Source of the DNA: an uncultured Faecalicatena sp.
GTDB lineage: Bacteria > Bacillota > Clostridia > Lachnospirales > Lachnospiraceae
Direction: 5' to 3'
DNA: 21,289 nt
NCBI GenBank assembly: GCA_902489075.1
Contig: CABTYO010000033.1
Coordinates: 1 to 21,289 of the forward strand
The notes under the pieces are model-generated. The model saw nothing but the letters and a program-made list of their open reading frames with translations. It did not search any database and was not told the origin of the DNA. Positions within the stretch are counted from its first letter, which is position 1. Each line of letters begins with the position of its first letter. Shown here one piece after another: positions 6,710-14,522 of the stretch. Both the position numbers and the translations under genes were made by a program.

Positions 6710-8178
6710 TGAAGAATTTAGATGTGTTACAGAAGGAAAAAGAGGCAATTGTACAGAAAATGAACGATGCAATTAACAAGAATGATGCAGAAGCCTTCCA
6801 GTCTGCATTTGTTGAACTGTGTGATAAGATTCAGGAAAATGTGATTGAACAGGCGAGGGGGATTGTGGAAGAAGCGGATCAGCGTATTCTGTCAGAGCGT
6901 GGCGTAAGGCAGCTTACGTCAGTAGAAAAGAACTATTATCAAAAACTGATTGATGCCATGAAATCATCTAGTCCAAAACAGGCGGTAGAAAATCTTGATG
7001 TAGTAATGCCTTATACAGTGGTTGACAAGGTATTTGAGGATTTGAGGACGAACCACCCGCTTTTGTCAAAAATTCAGTTTACATCCGTGACAGGACTTAC
7101 AAAGATGATGATGAATACAAATGGATATCAAAAGGCAGCCTGGGGAAAATTGTGTGCAGAAATTGTGCAGGAGCTGACATCTGGTTTTAAAGAGGTGGAC
7201 GTTACGTTAAGCAAGCTGTCAGCTTTTCTTCCAGTATGTAAAGCAATGTTAGATCTGGGACCTCAGTGGCTGGACAATTATGTAAGACAGGTATTATATG
7301 AGGCCCTTGCTAATGGACTGGAAGACGGAATCATCAATGGATCAGGAAAAGAAATGCCAGTTGGAATGACTAAACAGGTAGGAGATTCTGTAACAATCAC
7401 AGGTGGTGTATATCCTGATAAGAAGCCAATTAAAATTACAAAGTTTGATAATATTCAACTTGGAAAGCTTGCAGCCACACTTGCAGTAAATGAAAAAGGG
7501 CAGACACGGGTAGTCGATACGCTCATTATGGTAGTGAATCCGGCGGACTATTTTAGCAGAATTCTTCCTGCAATCCAGTATCCGGCACCAGGCGGCGGAT
7601 ATGTGAGCGCACTTCCATTTCCGATCGATATCATCCAGTCACCAGCGGTCACAGTAGGACGTTCAGTATTTGGAATGGCAAAATTGTATTTCATGGGATC
7701 GGGCATTGAAAATGATGGAAGGATTCTGTACTCAGATGATTATCACTTCCTGGAGGACGAGAGAGTATATCTGATCAAGATGTACGGACATGGATTTGCA
7801 ATGGACAACAATGCTTTCATGGTACTTGATATTACAGAACTGCAGCCGGCGTATTATAAAGTCGAAACTGTAACAAATACAGCAGATACGGAGGATGTAA
7901 ACCTGGCTGATTTAAAAGTAGGAGGTCACACACTTACTCCAGAATTTGATCCGGATACAGTTGAATATACTATGACAACATCAGACGCGTCAAATACAGT
8001 ACAGGCAGTTGCAGCAGATGCAACGGCAGAAGTCGAAGTTACATACAATGAAAAGACTATTTCAAATGGCAGCAGGCTGACTTGGCTGGCAGGTGCCGAT
8101 AACATTGTAAAAGTAAAGGTTACTGATGGAAAAGCAACGAAGGAATACAAAATTACAGTCACTAAAAATGAGGGATAG
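6709..8178 (+). CDS. Major capsid protein with C-terminal Ig/cadherin-like domain
   Basis: This 489-residue HK97-fold capsid subunit starts at ATG 6709, just after GGAGG. Residues 1-110 are helical and charged (a delta/scaffold-like region likely removed by the protease). Residues about 110-390 form the HK97-fold body, with family-like stretches around LPVCKAMLDLG and VYLIKMYGHGFAMDN. Residues about 395-489 are a separate beta-rich module (NLADLKVGGHTLTPEFDPDT ... VKVTDGKATKEYKITVTK) of the cadherin-like/Ig-like type found on surface proteins. It should sit on the capsid exterior as a decoration. About 390 residues is normal for this family, so the module is an addition. Confidence 0.93.
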   Translation: MKNLDVLQKEKEAIVQKMNDAINKNDAEAFQSAFVELCDKIQENVIEQARGIVEEADQRILSERGVRQLTSVEKNYYQKLIDAMKSSSPKQAVENLDVVMPYTVVDKVFEDLRTNHPLLSKIQFTSVTGLTKMMMNTNGYQKAAWGKLCAEIVQELTSGFKEVDVTLSKLSAFLPVCKAMLDLGPQWLDNYVRQVLYEALANGLEDGIINGSGKEMPVGMTKQVGDSVTITGGVYPDKKPIKITKFDNIQLGKLAATLAVNEKGQTRVVDTLIMVVNPADYFSRILPAIQYPAPGGGYVSALPFPIDIIQSPAVTVGRSVFGMAKLYFMGSGIENDGRILYSDDYHFLEDERVYLIKMYGHGFAMDNNAFMVLDITELQPAYYKVETVTNTADTEDVNLADLKVGGHTLTPEFDPDTVEYTMTTSDASNTVQAVAADATAEVEVTYNEKTISNGSRLTWLAGADNIVKVKVTDGKATKEYKITVTKNEG

Positions 8179-8180
8179 TC

Positions 8181-8483
8181 ATGGGACTTATCGATGAAAT
8201 AAAAAATTTTCTTGATATCACATGGGAACTAAGTGCCGGAGAGGAAAAGAAACTCTCCGGCATTGTAAACCGAGGAAAAGCTTTCATTATAGGGAAAATC
8301 GGGGAATGTGATTTTGAATCAGATACGCAAGAAAAGGAACTTTTGATGAACTATTGCATGTATGCGAGGTCTGGACAAACAGATGATTTTATAAAAAATT
8401 ACAGAGCTGAAATTATAGCGCTACAGGTACGAAATTGGAGAAAAAAGAGGGAAGGTGATGAGAGTGCCAAGACGGAAGGATAG
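8181..8483 (+). CDS. Head-tail connector, gp6-like
   Basis: This 100-residue protein starts 2 nt after the capsid stop. The opening LIDEIKNFLDITWELSAGEEKKLSGIVNRG is typical of HK97 gp6/SPP1 gp15-like connector proteins, which form a ring under the portal. The remainder is helical, with the pattern LMNYCMYARSGQTDDFIKNYRAEI. Position right after the capsid gene supports the call. It overlaps the next gene by about 26 nt. Confidence 0.75.
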   Translation: MGLIDEIKNFLDITWELSAGEEKKLSGIVNRGKAFIIGKIGECDFESDTQEKELLMNYCMYARSGQTDDFIKNYRAEIIALQVRNWRKKREGDESAKTEG

Positions 8484-8820
8484 AGATTTTGTTACGTTTA
8501 ATGATGGGGTTTTGGATATCTGTAAAGTGAAGGACCGAAAAATAACCGGAACAAAGCTAAGTAATGTGAGATTTGGGTATCACACAGTAGGTTCGAAGCG
8601 ATTTTATGAAGCCAAAATCGTGTCAGATAAAATTGATGAAATGGTGAAAATCCTTCCTTCTGGGGATGTTTCTACGCTAGACATGTGCATTATCAGGGAT
8701 ATTCAGTACAAGATTCTGCAGATACAAAACAAATACGATGCATCACCACCGCATTTACTTCTGTCTCTTGAGCGAATAGTAACACAGTATAAGGATGTGA
8801 GAGAAAGTGGCGAAAATTAA
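8458..8820 (+). CDS. Head closure protein (head-tail adaptor)
   Basis: This protein of about 120 residues is small and beta-rich (VTFNDGVLDICKVKDRKITG ... RFYEAKIVSDKIDEMVKI). In length and position it corresponds to the stopper or closure protein (SPP1 gp16/HK97 gp7 type) of siphoviruses. ATG 8458 is preferred over GTG 8455 because GAGGGAAGG precedes it. The C-terminus overlaps the start of the next gene. The family call comes mainly from gene order. Confidence 0.65.
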   Translation: MRVPRRKDRDFVTFNDGVLDICKVKDRKITGTKLSNVRFGYHTVGSKRFYEAKIVSDKIDEMVKILPSGDVSTLDMCIIRDIQYKILQIQNKYDASPPHLLLSLERIVTQYKDVRESGEN

Positions 8821-9187
8821 CATTGATAACTTTGCAAACGAAGTGATGCAGGAACTGAATGCGTACCGTGATGTAACAGTAGAAGCTATGAAAAAGGCTG
8901 TGACAGAAACGGCTAAGTTGACGGTAGCAGAATTAAGGGACTCGTCTCCAGAGGATACAGGAGAATATTCCAAACATTGGTCTTACAAAAGAGATGCTGA
9001 CATAAAGGGGAGATACAAATACAGCATGGTAGTATATTCTAAAAAGCCGGAGTATAGAATTACACATCTTTTGGAAAATGGACATGCTAAGCGGAATGGC
9101 GGACGCGTTGAGGGAAAACCGCACATTAAGCCGGCTGAAAAACATGCAAAAGAAATACTGTCGGAAAGGATTGAGAGATACATATGA
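8807..9187 (+). CDS. HK97 gp10-like head-tail joining protein
   Basis: This 126-residue protein starts at GTG 8807. The N-terminal helix is followed by RDSSPEDTGEYSKHW (about 44-58) and the motif ITHLLENGHAKRNGGRVEGKPHIKPA (about 85-110). These are hallmarks of the HK97 gp10 family, whose members act in joining or completing the tail at the neck. It overlaps the preceding closure gene and the following tail terminator gene. Confidence 0.88.
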   Translation: MAKINIDNFANEVMQELNAYRDVTVEAMKKAVTETAKLTVAELRDSSPEDTGEYSKHWSYKRDADIKGRYKYSMVVYSKKPEYRITHLLENGHAKRNGGRVEGKPHIKPAEKHAKEILSERIERYI

Positions 9188-9504
9188 TGACAAGAGAACA
9201 GATAGAGCATATGTTGGATGGCACGGAGATTGAATACAGGTATCACCATTTTGAAACAGAAGAAGCCGTTAATCCCCCCTTTATATGCTGGCTTATACCG
9301 GGAACGGAAAATTTTTCAGCAGATGGAATTGTATATTTGAATATCAATGAACTGAATATAGAACTTTACACAGATCAAAAAGATTTTGATCTGGAAAGAC
9401 GGGTAGAAAAGCAACTAGATGATAATGGAATCTTCTGGGATAAGTCAGAAGTGTATATAGAATCAGAAAATATGTATGAAGTATTGTACGAAATGGAGGT
9501 ATGA
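9184..9504 (+). CDS. Tail terminator/completion-like protein
   Basis: This 106-residue acidic protein starts at ATG 9184, overlapping the previous stop. It has an alpha/beta pattern (PPFICWLIPG... VYLNINELNIELYTDQKDFDLERRVEKQLDD) seen in siphovirus tail terminator and minor tail proteins of similar size. Gene order (gp10-like, then this, then tail tube) supports the role: capping the tail tube at the head-proximal end. The strand pattern resembles the terminator fold, but no diagnostic motif is present. Confidence 0.65.
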   Translation: MMTREQIEHMLDGTEIEYRYHHFETEEAVNPPFICWLIPGTENFSADGIVYLNINELNIELYTDQKDFDLERRVEKQLDDNGIFWDKSEVYIESENMYEVLYEMEV

Positions 9505-9507
9505 GAA

Positions 9508-10101
9508 ATGCCAGAAAATAAAAAGAATAAAGTGAAATTTAACATCAGGAATGCCCATGTGGCATTAAAAAAAGTAGATGATTTGGGGAAAATTACTTAT
9601 GATACACCGTTTGCGGTTCCTGGATCAGTTTCGGTCTCACTTGAACCACAAGGAGAATTGACACCATTCTATGCTGATGGAATTAAATATTATGTATCAG
9701 CTTCAAATGGAGGATACGAAGGAGACTGGGAGCTTGCGTTGGTTACTGACGAATTCAGACAGAAGATTTTAAATGAGTGCATCGACAAAAATAAAGTGAT
9801 GCTCGAAAGTGGTGATTCTAAAATCAATGAATTTGCATTTGGATTTGAGATTGATGGAGATCAAAGAGGGACAAGGTTCTGGTTCTATAGCTGTTCCGCA
9901 ACACGGCCAACGACAGAGTCAAACACGAATGAGGATACTATCGAACCAGTTACGGATAAATTGACTATTTCAGCATCCGCAGCACCTGTGGGAACAGACG
10001 GAAAGATGTATATCAGGGCAAAAACAACAGCAGAATCAGATGAGGCATTGTTTCATAGTTGGTTTGATAAAGTCTACATCGCAGATCAGGAGGCAGCATG
10101 A
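9508..10101 (+). CDS. Major tail tube protein, phi13-like
   Basis: This 197-residue protein starts at ATG 9508 after GGAGG. Segments such as RNAHVALKKVDDLGKITYDTPFAVPGSVSVSLEPQGE (residues about 14-48) and FAFGFEIDGDQRGTRFWFYSCSATRP (about 109-134) match the phi13-type major tail proteins of Firmicutes siphophages. Subunits stack as hexameric rings to form the tail tube around the tape measure. The stop overlaps the start of gpG by 4 nt. Confidence 0.92.
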   Translation: MPENKKNKVKFNIRNAHVALKKVDDLGKITYDTPFAVPGSVSVSLEPQGELTPFYADGIKYYVSASNGGYEGDWELALVTDEFRQKILNECIDKNKVMLESGDSKINEFAFGFEIDGDQRGTRFWFYSCSATRPTTESNTNEDTIEPVTDKLTISASAAPVGTDGKMYIRAKTTAESDEALFHSWFDKVYIADQEAA

Positions 10102-10517
10102 AAAAAACATTAGTAATCAATGGGAAAGAATGTATGTTTAAAAGTTCAGCATCCATTCCGCGTATTTATAGGATGAAGTTTGGACGTGATATTTTTGTTG
10201 ACATGGCAAAAATAGAGAAACAGGTAAAGATGCAGGAACGAATTCAGAAGGAGATGAGAGAAAAATGTGAAAAGGAAGGAAAAGAATATCAGGAGGATGA
10301 ATTTGAAAGCGGACTTCCGTTAGAGTCATTAGAGTTATTTGAGAATATTGCTTACCTGATGCATAAGCATGGGGACAGCAGTCAGCCATCGGATATAGAT
10401 GAATGGCTGGACCAGTTCGAAACTTTTGATATTTATGAGATCCTGCCAGAGATACTGGAGATGTGGGGAATTGAAAATAAGCAAATGTCAACGCCAAAAA
10501 AAAAGAACGGGAAATAG
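10098..10517 (+). CDS. Tail assembly chaperone gpG
   Basis: This 139-residue chaperone sits between tail tube and tape measure, as lambda gpG does. It starts at ATG 10098 after CAGGAGG. It opens with KTLVINGKECMFKSSASIPRIYRMKFGRDIF, typical of clostridial gpG-like proteins, followed by a charged helical middle. It ends in a lysine run encoded by nine A (10496-10504) with TAG at 10515-10517. Part of the ribosomes should slip there into the -1 frame to make the longer gpGT fusion, which chaperones the tape measure protein. Confidence 0.88.
   Translation: MKKTLVINGKECMFKSSASIPRIYRMKFGRDIFVDMAKIEKQVKMQERIQKEMREKCEKEGKEYQEDEFESGLPLESLELFENIAYLMHKHGDSSQPSDIDEWLDQFETFDIYEILPEILEMWGIENKQMSTPKKKNGK
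10499..10505 (+). promoter_or_regulatory. -1 ribosomal frameshift slippery heptamer A AAA AAG
   Basis: Inside a run of nine A, the gpG frame reads CCA AAA AAA AAG. Positions 10499-10505 form A_AAA_AAG, the strongest known bacterial -1 slippery sequence (as in E. coli dnaX). After slippage the next codon read is GAA 10505, entering a frame open to TAA 10688. A 13-bp hairpin begins 22 nt downstream. Confidence 0.85.
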
Positions 10518-10690
10518 ACCGGGAGGTAAATACCGCACTGTTTATGCTTAGATGCACACAGTGCGGTATTTCTATTTCTGACCTTGATCTCCTAAGTATT
10601 GGAATGGTAAATGACATGTTTATCGAAATGAAAAATGATGAATACGATTATCCAATAATAGCCACACAGGCCGACATAGATGCATTGTAA
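10505..10690 (+). CDS. gpT extension of the gpGT tail chaperone (made by -1 frameshift)
   Basis: This frame continues gpG after slippage and adds 61 residues to give a gpGT fusion of about 197 residues. The content (ALFMLRCTQCGISISDLDLL ... GMVNDMFIEMKNDEYDYPI) and the ending ATQADIDAL match the T-domain pattern of clostridial phage chaperones. The T part binds the tape measure during tail assembly. Independent initiation at ATG 10544 is possible, but no ribosome binding site precedes it. The tape measure gene follows after 12 nt. Confidence 0.85.
   Translation, partial: EREIDREVNTALFMLRCTQCGISISDLDLLSIGMVNDMFIEMKNDEYDYPIIATQADIDAL
10528..10571 (+). promoter_or_regulatory. Hairpin downstream of the frameshift site
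   Basis: Thirteen bases (AAATACCGCACTG, 10528-10540) pair perfectly with CAGTGCGGTATTT (10559-10571) around an 18-nt loop. The structure starts 22 nt after the slippery heptamer, inside the gpT frame and past the gpG stop. It could stimulate frameshifting, although the distance is longer than the usual 5-9 nt. T residues at the end of the right arm also give it a terminator-like look. Confidence 0.7.
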
Positions 10691-10702
10691 AGGAGGGAGA
10701 GC

Positions 10703-13700
10703 GTGGGCGCAGGGAGAATAAAGGGAATCACACTTGAGATCGGTGGAGACACTACAGGGCTGAATAAAGCTTTAGAGTCAGTCGGGAAAAAACTGAATGA
10801 GACACAAGCCGCATTGAAAGATGTAAATAAGATGCTCAAGCTTGATCCTACGAATACAGAGCTGCTGGCTCAGAAGCATAAACTGTTGCAGCAGGCAATT
10901 CAGGAAACGGAAGGAAAACTGAAAACCTTAAAAACAGCAAGTGAACAGGCCGCAAAGACTGCGGGGAATTATGATGCCTGGAAAGCTGCCTATACACCAG
11001 TCCAAGAAGAAGTCGTAAAAACAAATGAAAAAATCGATAAGCTGAAAAAGAGCATGAAGACCTTGGAAGAAACTGGGAAGATAGATACTGAAGAGTATAA
11101 GCAGTTACAATCTGAGGTGGACGAATCGACAGATAGATTGAAAGTTCTAAAAGAACAGAAAAAACAAATTGACGAAGAATTTGGAAAGCCAATCAGTCCA
11201 GAGGCGTTTGATTCTCTGCAAAGAGAAATTATAGAGACAGAAAATAGTCTGAAAGAGCTAAATAATACGGCGGGGAGTTCAAGCGCAACACTAGCAGAGA
11301 TATCAGCAAAGACGGGGAAATTTGGGGATCAGGCTACAGCCGCGGGAAAAAAATTGTTACCGGTTTCTGCGGCGATTGGAGGATTGGGAGCCGCAGCAGT
11401 TAAAACAGCATCAGACTTTGATTCATCTATGAGTAATGTACAGGCAATTTCAGGGGCAACAGCAGATGAAATGGAAAAACTGCGTGAAAAGGCCCGGGAG
11501 ATGGGGGAGAAAACGAAGTTTTCTGCTCAAGAAGCCGGAGATGCCATGTCATATATGGCAATGGCCGGATGGAAAACAGAAGACATGCTGAATGGAATTG
11601 AAGGGATTATGAATCTTGCGGCAGCATCCGGAGAAGACCTGGCAACGACATCCGATATTGTTACAGATGCGTTGACTGCATTTGGTATGAGTGCATCTGA
11701 ATCGGGAAATTTGGCTGACATTATGGCAGCGGCTTCAAGCAATGCAAATACGAATGTATCCTTGCTTGGTGAATCGTTTAAGTATGTGGCACCATTATTT
11801 GGGGCTATGAACTATTCGGCAGAAGATGCAACAACAGCTCTGGGATTAATGGCAAATGCCGGGATAAAGGGAAGCCAGGCAGGAACTTCATTAAAAAATG
11901 CGATTGCTAATATGGTTAAACCAACGGATGCAATGGCAACTGTAATGGATAAATACAAATTGAGTCTTACAAATACTGACGGATCAATGAAAAGTTTCTC
12001 AGAAGTTATGGAGATGCTACGAAAGAAAATGGGCGGATTGTCTGAAACGGAACAGGCAGCGGCGGCATCTACACTTTTCGGAAAAGAAGCTATGGCAGGC
12101 ATGTTAAGCATAATAAATGCGGCTCCAGAAGACTATGAGAAGCTGACGAAAGCAGTAAGTGATGCAGATGGAATGTCGAAAAAGATGGCAGATACCATGA
12201 ATGATAACTTGGCAGGACAAGTGACAATACTGAAAAGCCAGTTACAGGAATTAGCAATTAGTATAGGAGAACTACTAATGCCATATATCCGTAAAGCAGT
12301 AAAAGTGATACAGGATATTGTAAATAAATTTAATGGGATGGGAGAGGCACAGAAAAAGATTATAGTGATCATTGGACTTATATTAGCAGTATTGGGACCG
12401 TTATTAATTACAATAGGAAAAATCGCGCAAGGAGTATCGGCGGTAACGAGTGTTTTATCAAAGTTGTCAGGTATTGGGGGATTGATCACTAAATTTGGAG
12501 GAATTGTAAAATCTGTATTATCTGGGATAGGGACAGCAGTAAAAGCGTTATTTGGATTAATTACGGCTCATCCAGTAATTGCAATTATAACTGTGGTTAT
12601 AGGTGCTATTGTATTACTCTATAACAAGTGTAAATGGTTCAGAGATGGTGTAAATGCTATTTGGAAGGCTATTAAAACAGCATTCACAGATGCATGGGAT
12701 GGGATTTTAGAATTTTTTACAAAAACAATACCAGAAGCATGGAATTCGGTTGTTTCCTTTTTCAAAGGTGTTCCGGAATGGTGGTCTGGACTCTGGGAAG
12801 GAATAAAAGCTAAATTTAGCGAGGTATGGAATAGTATCCTTGCAAATCCAGTAGTACTGGCAGTTGTGAGTACTATCACTACATTGATAGAAAGTCTTAA
12901 AACTACTCTATCAGGAATCTGGGATGGAATCCGAAAAATTGCATCAGGAGCGTGGGAACTTATTAAAAATGCAATATTAGGTCCAGTGTTACTATTGATA
13001 GATTTAGTAACAGGAGATTTTGAAAAAATCAAATCAGATGCAGAGCACATATGGAACAATATAAAAGAGGCTGCATCGAATATCTGGAATGGAATAATGC
13101 AAGTGATAACATCATTTTCAGATGGAACAAGTGATTATGTAAAATCTACGATGAATTGGATGAAAGATATTGTATCGTCCATTTGGAATAGCATCAAGGG
13201 GATTGCATCAGACCTCTGGAATGGTATAAAAGAGACAATATCAAATCTAGTAAATGAAACTAAGGATGCTGCGGTAAACGGATTTAAGTCTTTAAAAAAT
13301 GGTGTTAAGAATGCTATTACATCGTTACCTGATATAGTGCGTGGTATTTTTAAATCTATTGAACGTATTATATCAGATTTAATATCAAATGCGTGGAATT
13401 GGGGAGCTGATTTCATTAATGGGTTAAAAGAAGGAATTATGTCTGGGATAGAATCCATTGTTGGAAAGGTAAAAGGATTAGGTGATAAAATCCGTTCGTA
13501 CCTGCACTTTTCACGACCGGATGAGGGACCGCTTCGGGATTACGAGACATGGATGCCGGACTTCATGGCTGGATTATCAAAAGGCATTGACCAAAATTCA
13601 TATAAAGTTTTGAATTCAGTCAAGAAAGTTGCAGGAATCATGAGTAATGGAATGTCAGGAGGAATAAATCTGTTAGCTGAGTCAGGAGGGCAGCAGGTAA

Positions 13701-13840
13701 ATGTCAATAATGAATTTACAGTTCAGATCGGGGATGAGCAGTTTGATGCATACATAGTGAAAAAGTCTACAAAAGGAATCGGTGGTAAGCAGTATGCTGG
13801 GATGAGAGCGAAAGGAGGTCGCAATGTACGAGGTTGTTAG
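10703..13840 (+). CDS. Tail tape measure protein
   Basis: This 1045-residue protein fixes tail length. It starts at GTG 10703 after GGAGG. Residues about 20-200 are a coiled coil (Glu/Lys/Gln-rich). Residues about 204-405 form the TP901-type tape measure core (FDSSMSNVQAISGATADEMEKLR ... ALGLMANAGIKGSQAGTSLK). Two hydrophobic segments lie at about 552-578 and 622-645, fitting membrane insertion at DNA delivery. Residues about 655-890 carry tryptophan-rich repeats of the form W(N/D)xIxxIASxxWNGI. The C-terminus contains LHFSRPDEGPLRDYETWMPDF (about 932-952), common in this family. At about 1.5 angstrom per residue the tail would be near 150 nm. The end overlaps the distal tail gene by 17 nt. 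Confidence 0.95.
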   Translation: MGAGRIKGITLEIGGDTTGLNKALESVGKKLNETQAALKDVNKMLKLDPTNTELLAQKHKLLQQAIQETEGKLKTLKTASEQAAKTAGNYDAWKAAYTPVQEEVVKTNEKIDKLKKSMKTLEETGKIDTEEYKQLQSEVDESTDRLKVLKEQKKQIDEEFGKPISPEAFDSLQREIIETENSLKELNNTAGSSSATLAEISAKTGKFGDQATAAGKKLLPVSAAIGGLGAAAVKTASDFDSSMSNVQAISGATADEMEKLREKAREMGEKTKFSAQEAGDAMSYMAMAGWKTEDMLNGIEGIMNLAAASGEDLATTSDIVTDALTAFGMSASESGNLADIMAAASSNANTNVSLLGESFKYVAPLFGAMNYSAEDATTALGLMANAGIKGSQAGTSLKNAIANMVKPTDAMATVMDKYKLSLTNTDGSMKSFSEVMEMLRKKMGGLSETEQAAAASTLFGKEAMAGMLSIINAAPEDYEKLTKAVSDADGMSKKMADTMNDNLAGQVTILKSQLQELAISIGELLMPYIRKAVKVIQDIVNKFNGMGEAQKKIIVIIGLILAVLGPLLITIGKIAQGVSAVTSVLSKLSGIGGLITKFGGIVKSVLSGIGTAVKALFGLITAHPVIAIITVVIGAIVLLYNKCKWFRDGVNAIWKAIKTAFTDAWDGILEFFTKTIPEAWNSVVSFFKGVPEWWSGLWEGIKAKFSEVWNSILANPVVLAVVSTITTLIESLKTTLSGIWDGIRKIASGAWELIKNAILGPVLLLIDLVTGDFEKIKSDAEHIWNNIKEAASNIWNGIMQVITSFSDGTSDYVKSTMNWMKDIVSSIWNSIKGIASDLWNGIKETISNLVNETKDAAVNGFKSLKNGVKNAITSLPDIVRGIFKSIERIISDLISNAWNWGADFINGLKEGIMSGIESIVGKVKGLGDKIRSYLHFSRPDEGPLRDYETWMPDFMAGLSKGIDQNSYKVLNSVKKVAGIMSNGMSGGINLLAESGGQQVNVNNEFTVQIGDEQFDAYIVKKSTKGIGGKQYAGMRAKGGRNVRGC

Positions 13841-14522
13841 AAATGGAAAAAGGAGTACAAATGTAGGGGTAATGATTTCGAAGCGGCCATCTATCCCATC
13901 GCCAGAATATGTATATGAAGAAATTAATATTCCAGGAAGGGATGGGAAAATTTACAGGGAAAATGGAACCGTGCAGGATATTACGGTAAGTATATCTTTT
14001 GTATTTATAAGCGATCCACAGCGGTGGCAGGAGAGATTTAGAGAAGTTAAAAAATGGCTTCTTGCAAAGAAGGATGACAGATTATTCTTAGGGGATGACC
14101 CTGGATTTTTCTATAAAGTGAAGCATACTTCTATAGGAGAATCCGAAAGGAAAGTGATTGAATCTGGAGAATTTACGGCAGATTTTATATGTGAAGGATA
14201 TCAGTATCTGGAGGATGGAGTAGAGGAGTATGAAATAAAGGATATACTATACAATCCATATAAAACATGTCATCCAACTTATTTAATTACTGGAGAAGGG
14301 ATGTGTACATTAAATGTAAATGGAAATTTGATGAGGGCTAATGTAGGGCAGAATATTGTTATTAATACAGATCTAATGCTCTCATACCGTAATAATGGAG
14401 AGATACAGAATACAGCAGTAACAGGTGATTATGACGGGATGTATTTAAAAGAAGGGGATAATCAGGTTTTAATATCTAACGGATTTGATTTGAGAGTTAT
14501 ACCAAACTGGAGGTGTCTATAA
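13824..14522 (+). CDS. Distal tail protein (Dit)
   Basis: This 232-residue protein starts at ATG 13824 after AAAGGAGG. It forms the hexameric hub at the tail tip that links tube, Tal and receptor-binding proteins. The N-terminal half shows the Dit pattern: EEINIPGRDGKIYRENGTVQDITVSISFVF (about 32-61), then FREVKKWLLAKKDDRLFLGDDPGFFYKVK (about 71-99). The C-terminal half has a second beta-sandwich (PYKTCHPTYLITGEGMCTLNVNG). It is the normal partner of the Tal protein encoded next; the two genes overlap at TAATG. Confidence 0.88.
   Translation: MYEVVRNGKRSTNVGVMISKRPSIPSPEYVYEEINIPGRDGKIYRENGTVQDITVSISFVFISDPQRWQERFREVKKWLLAKKDDRLFLGDDPGFFYKVKHTSIGESERKVIESGEFTADFICEGYQYLEDGVEEYEIKDILYNPYKTCHPTYLITGEGMCTLNVNGNLMRANVGQNIVINTDLMLSYRNNGEIQNTAVTGDYDGMYLKEGDNQVLISNGFDLRVIPNWRCL

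Noticed and set aside
10138..10617. - strand open frame (159 codons) across gpG and gpT
   Set aside because: It is opposite two recognised coding frames and the frameshift hairpin; no start signal or protein-like pattern.
13020..13270. Repeated TGGAATGG-type words in the tape measure gene
   Set aside because: They encode the Trp-rich helical repeats common in tape measure proteins; not a separate DNA element.
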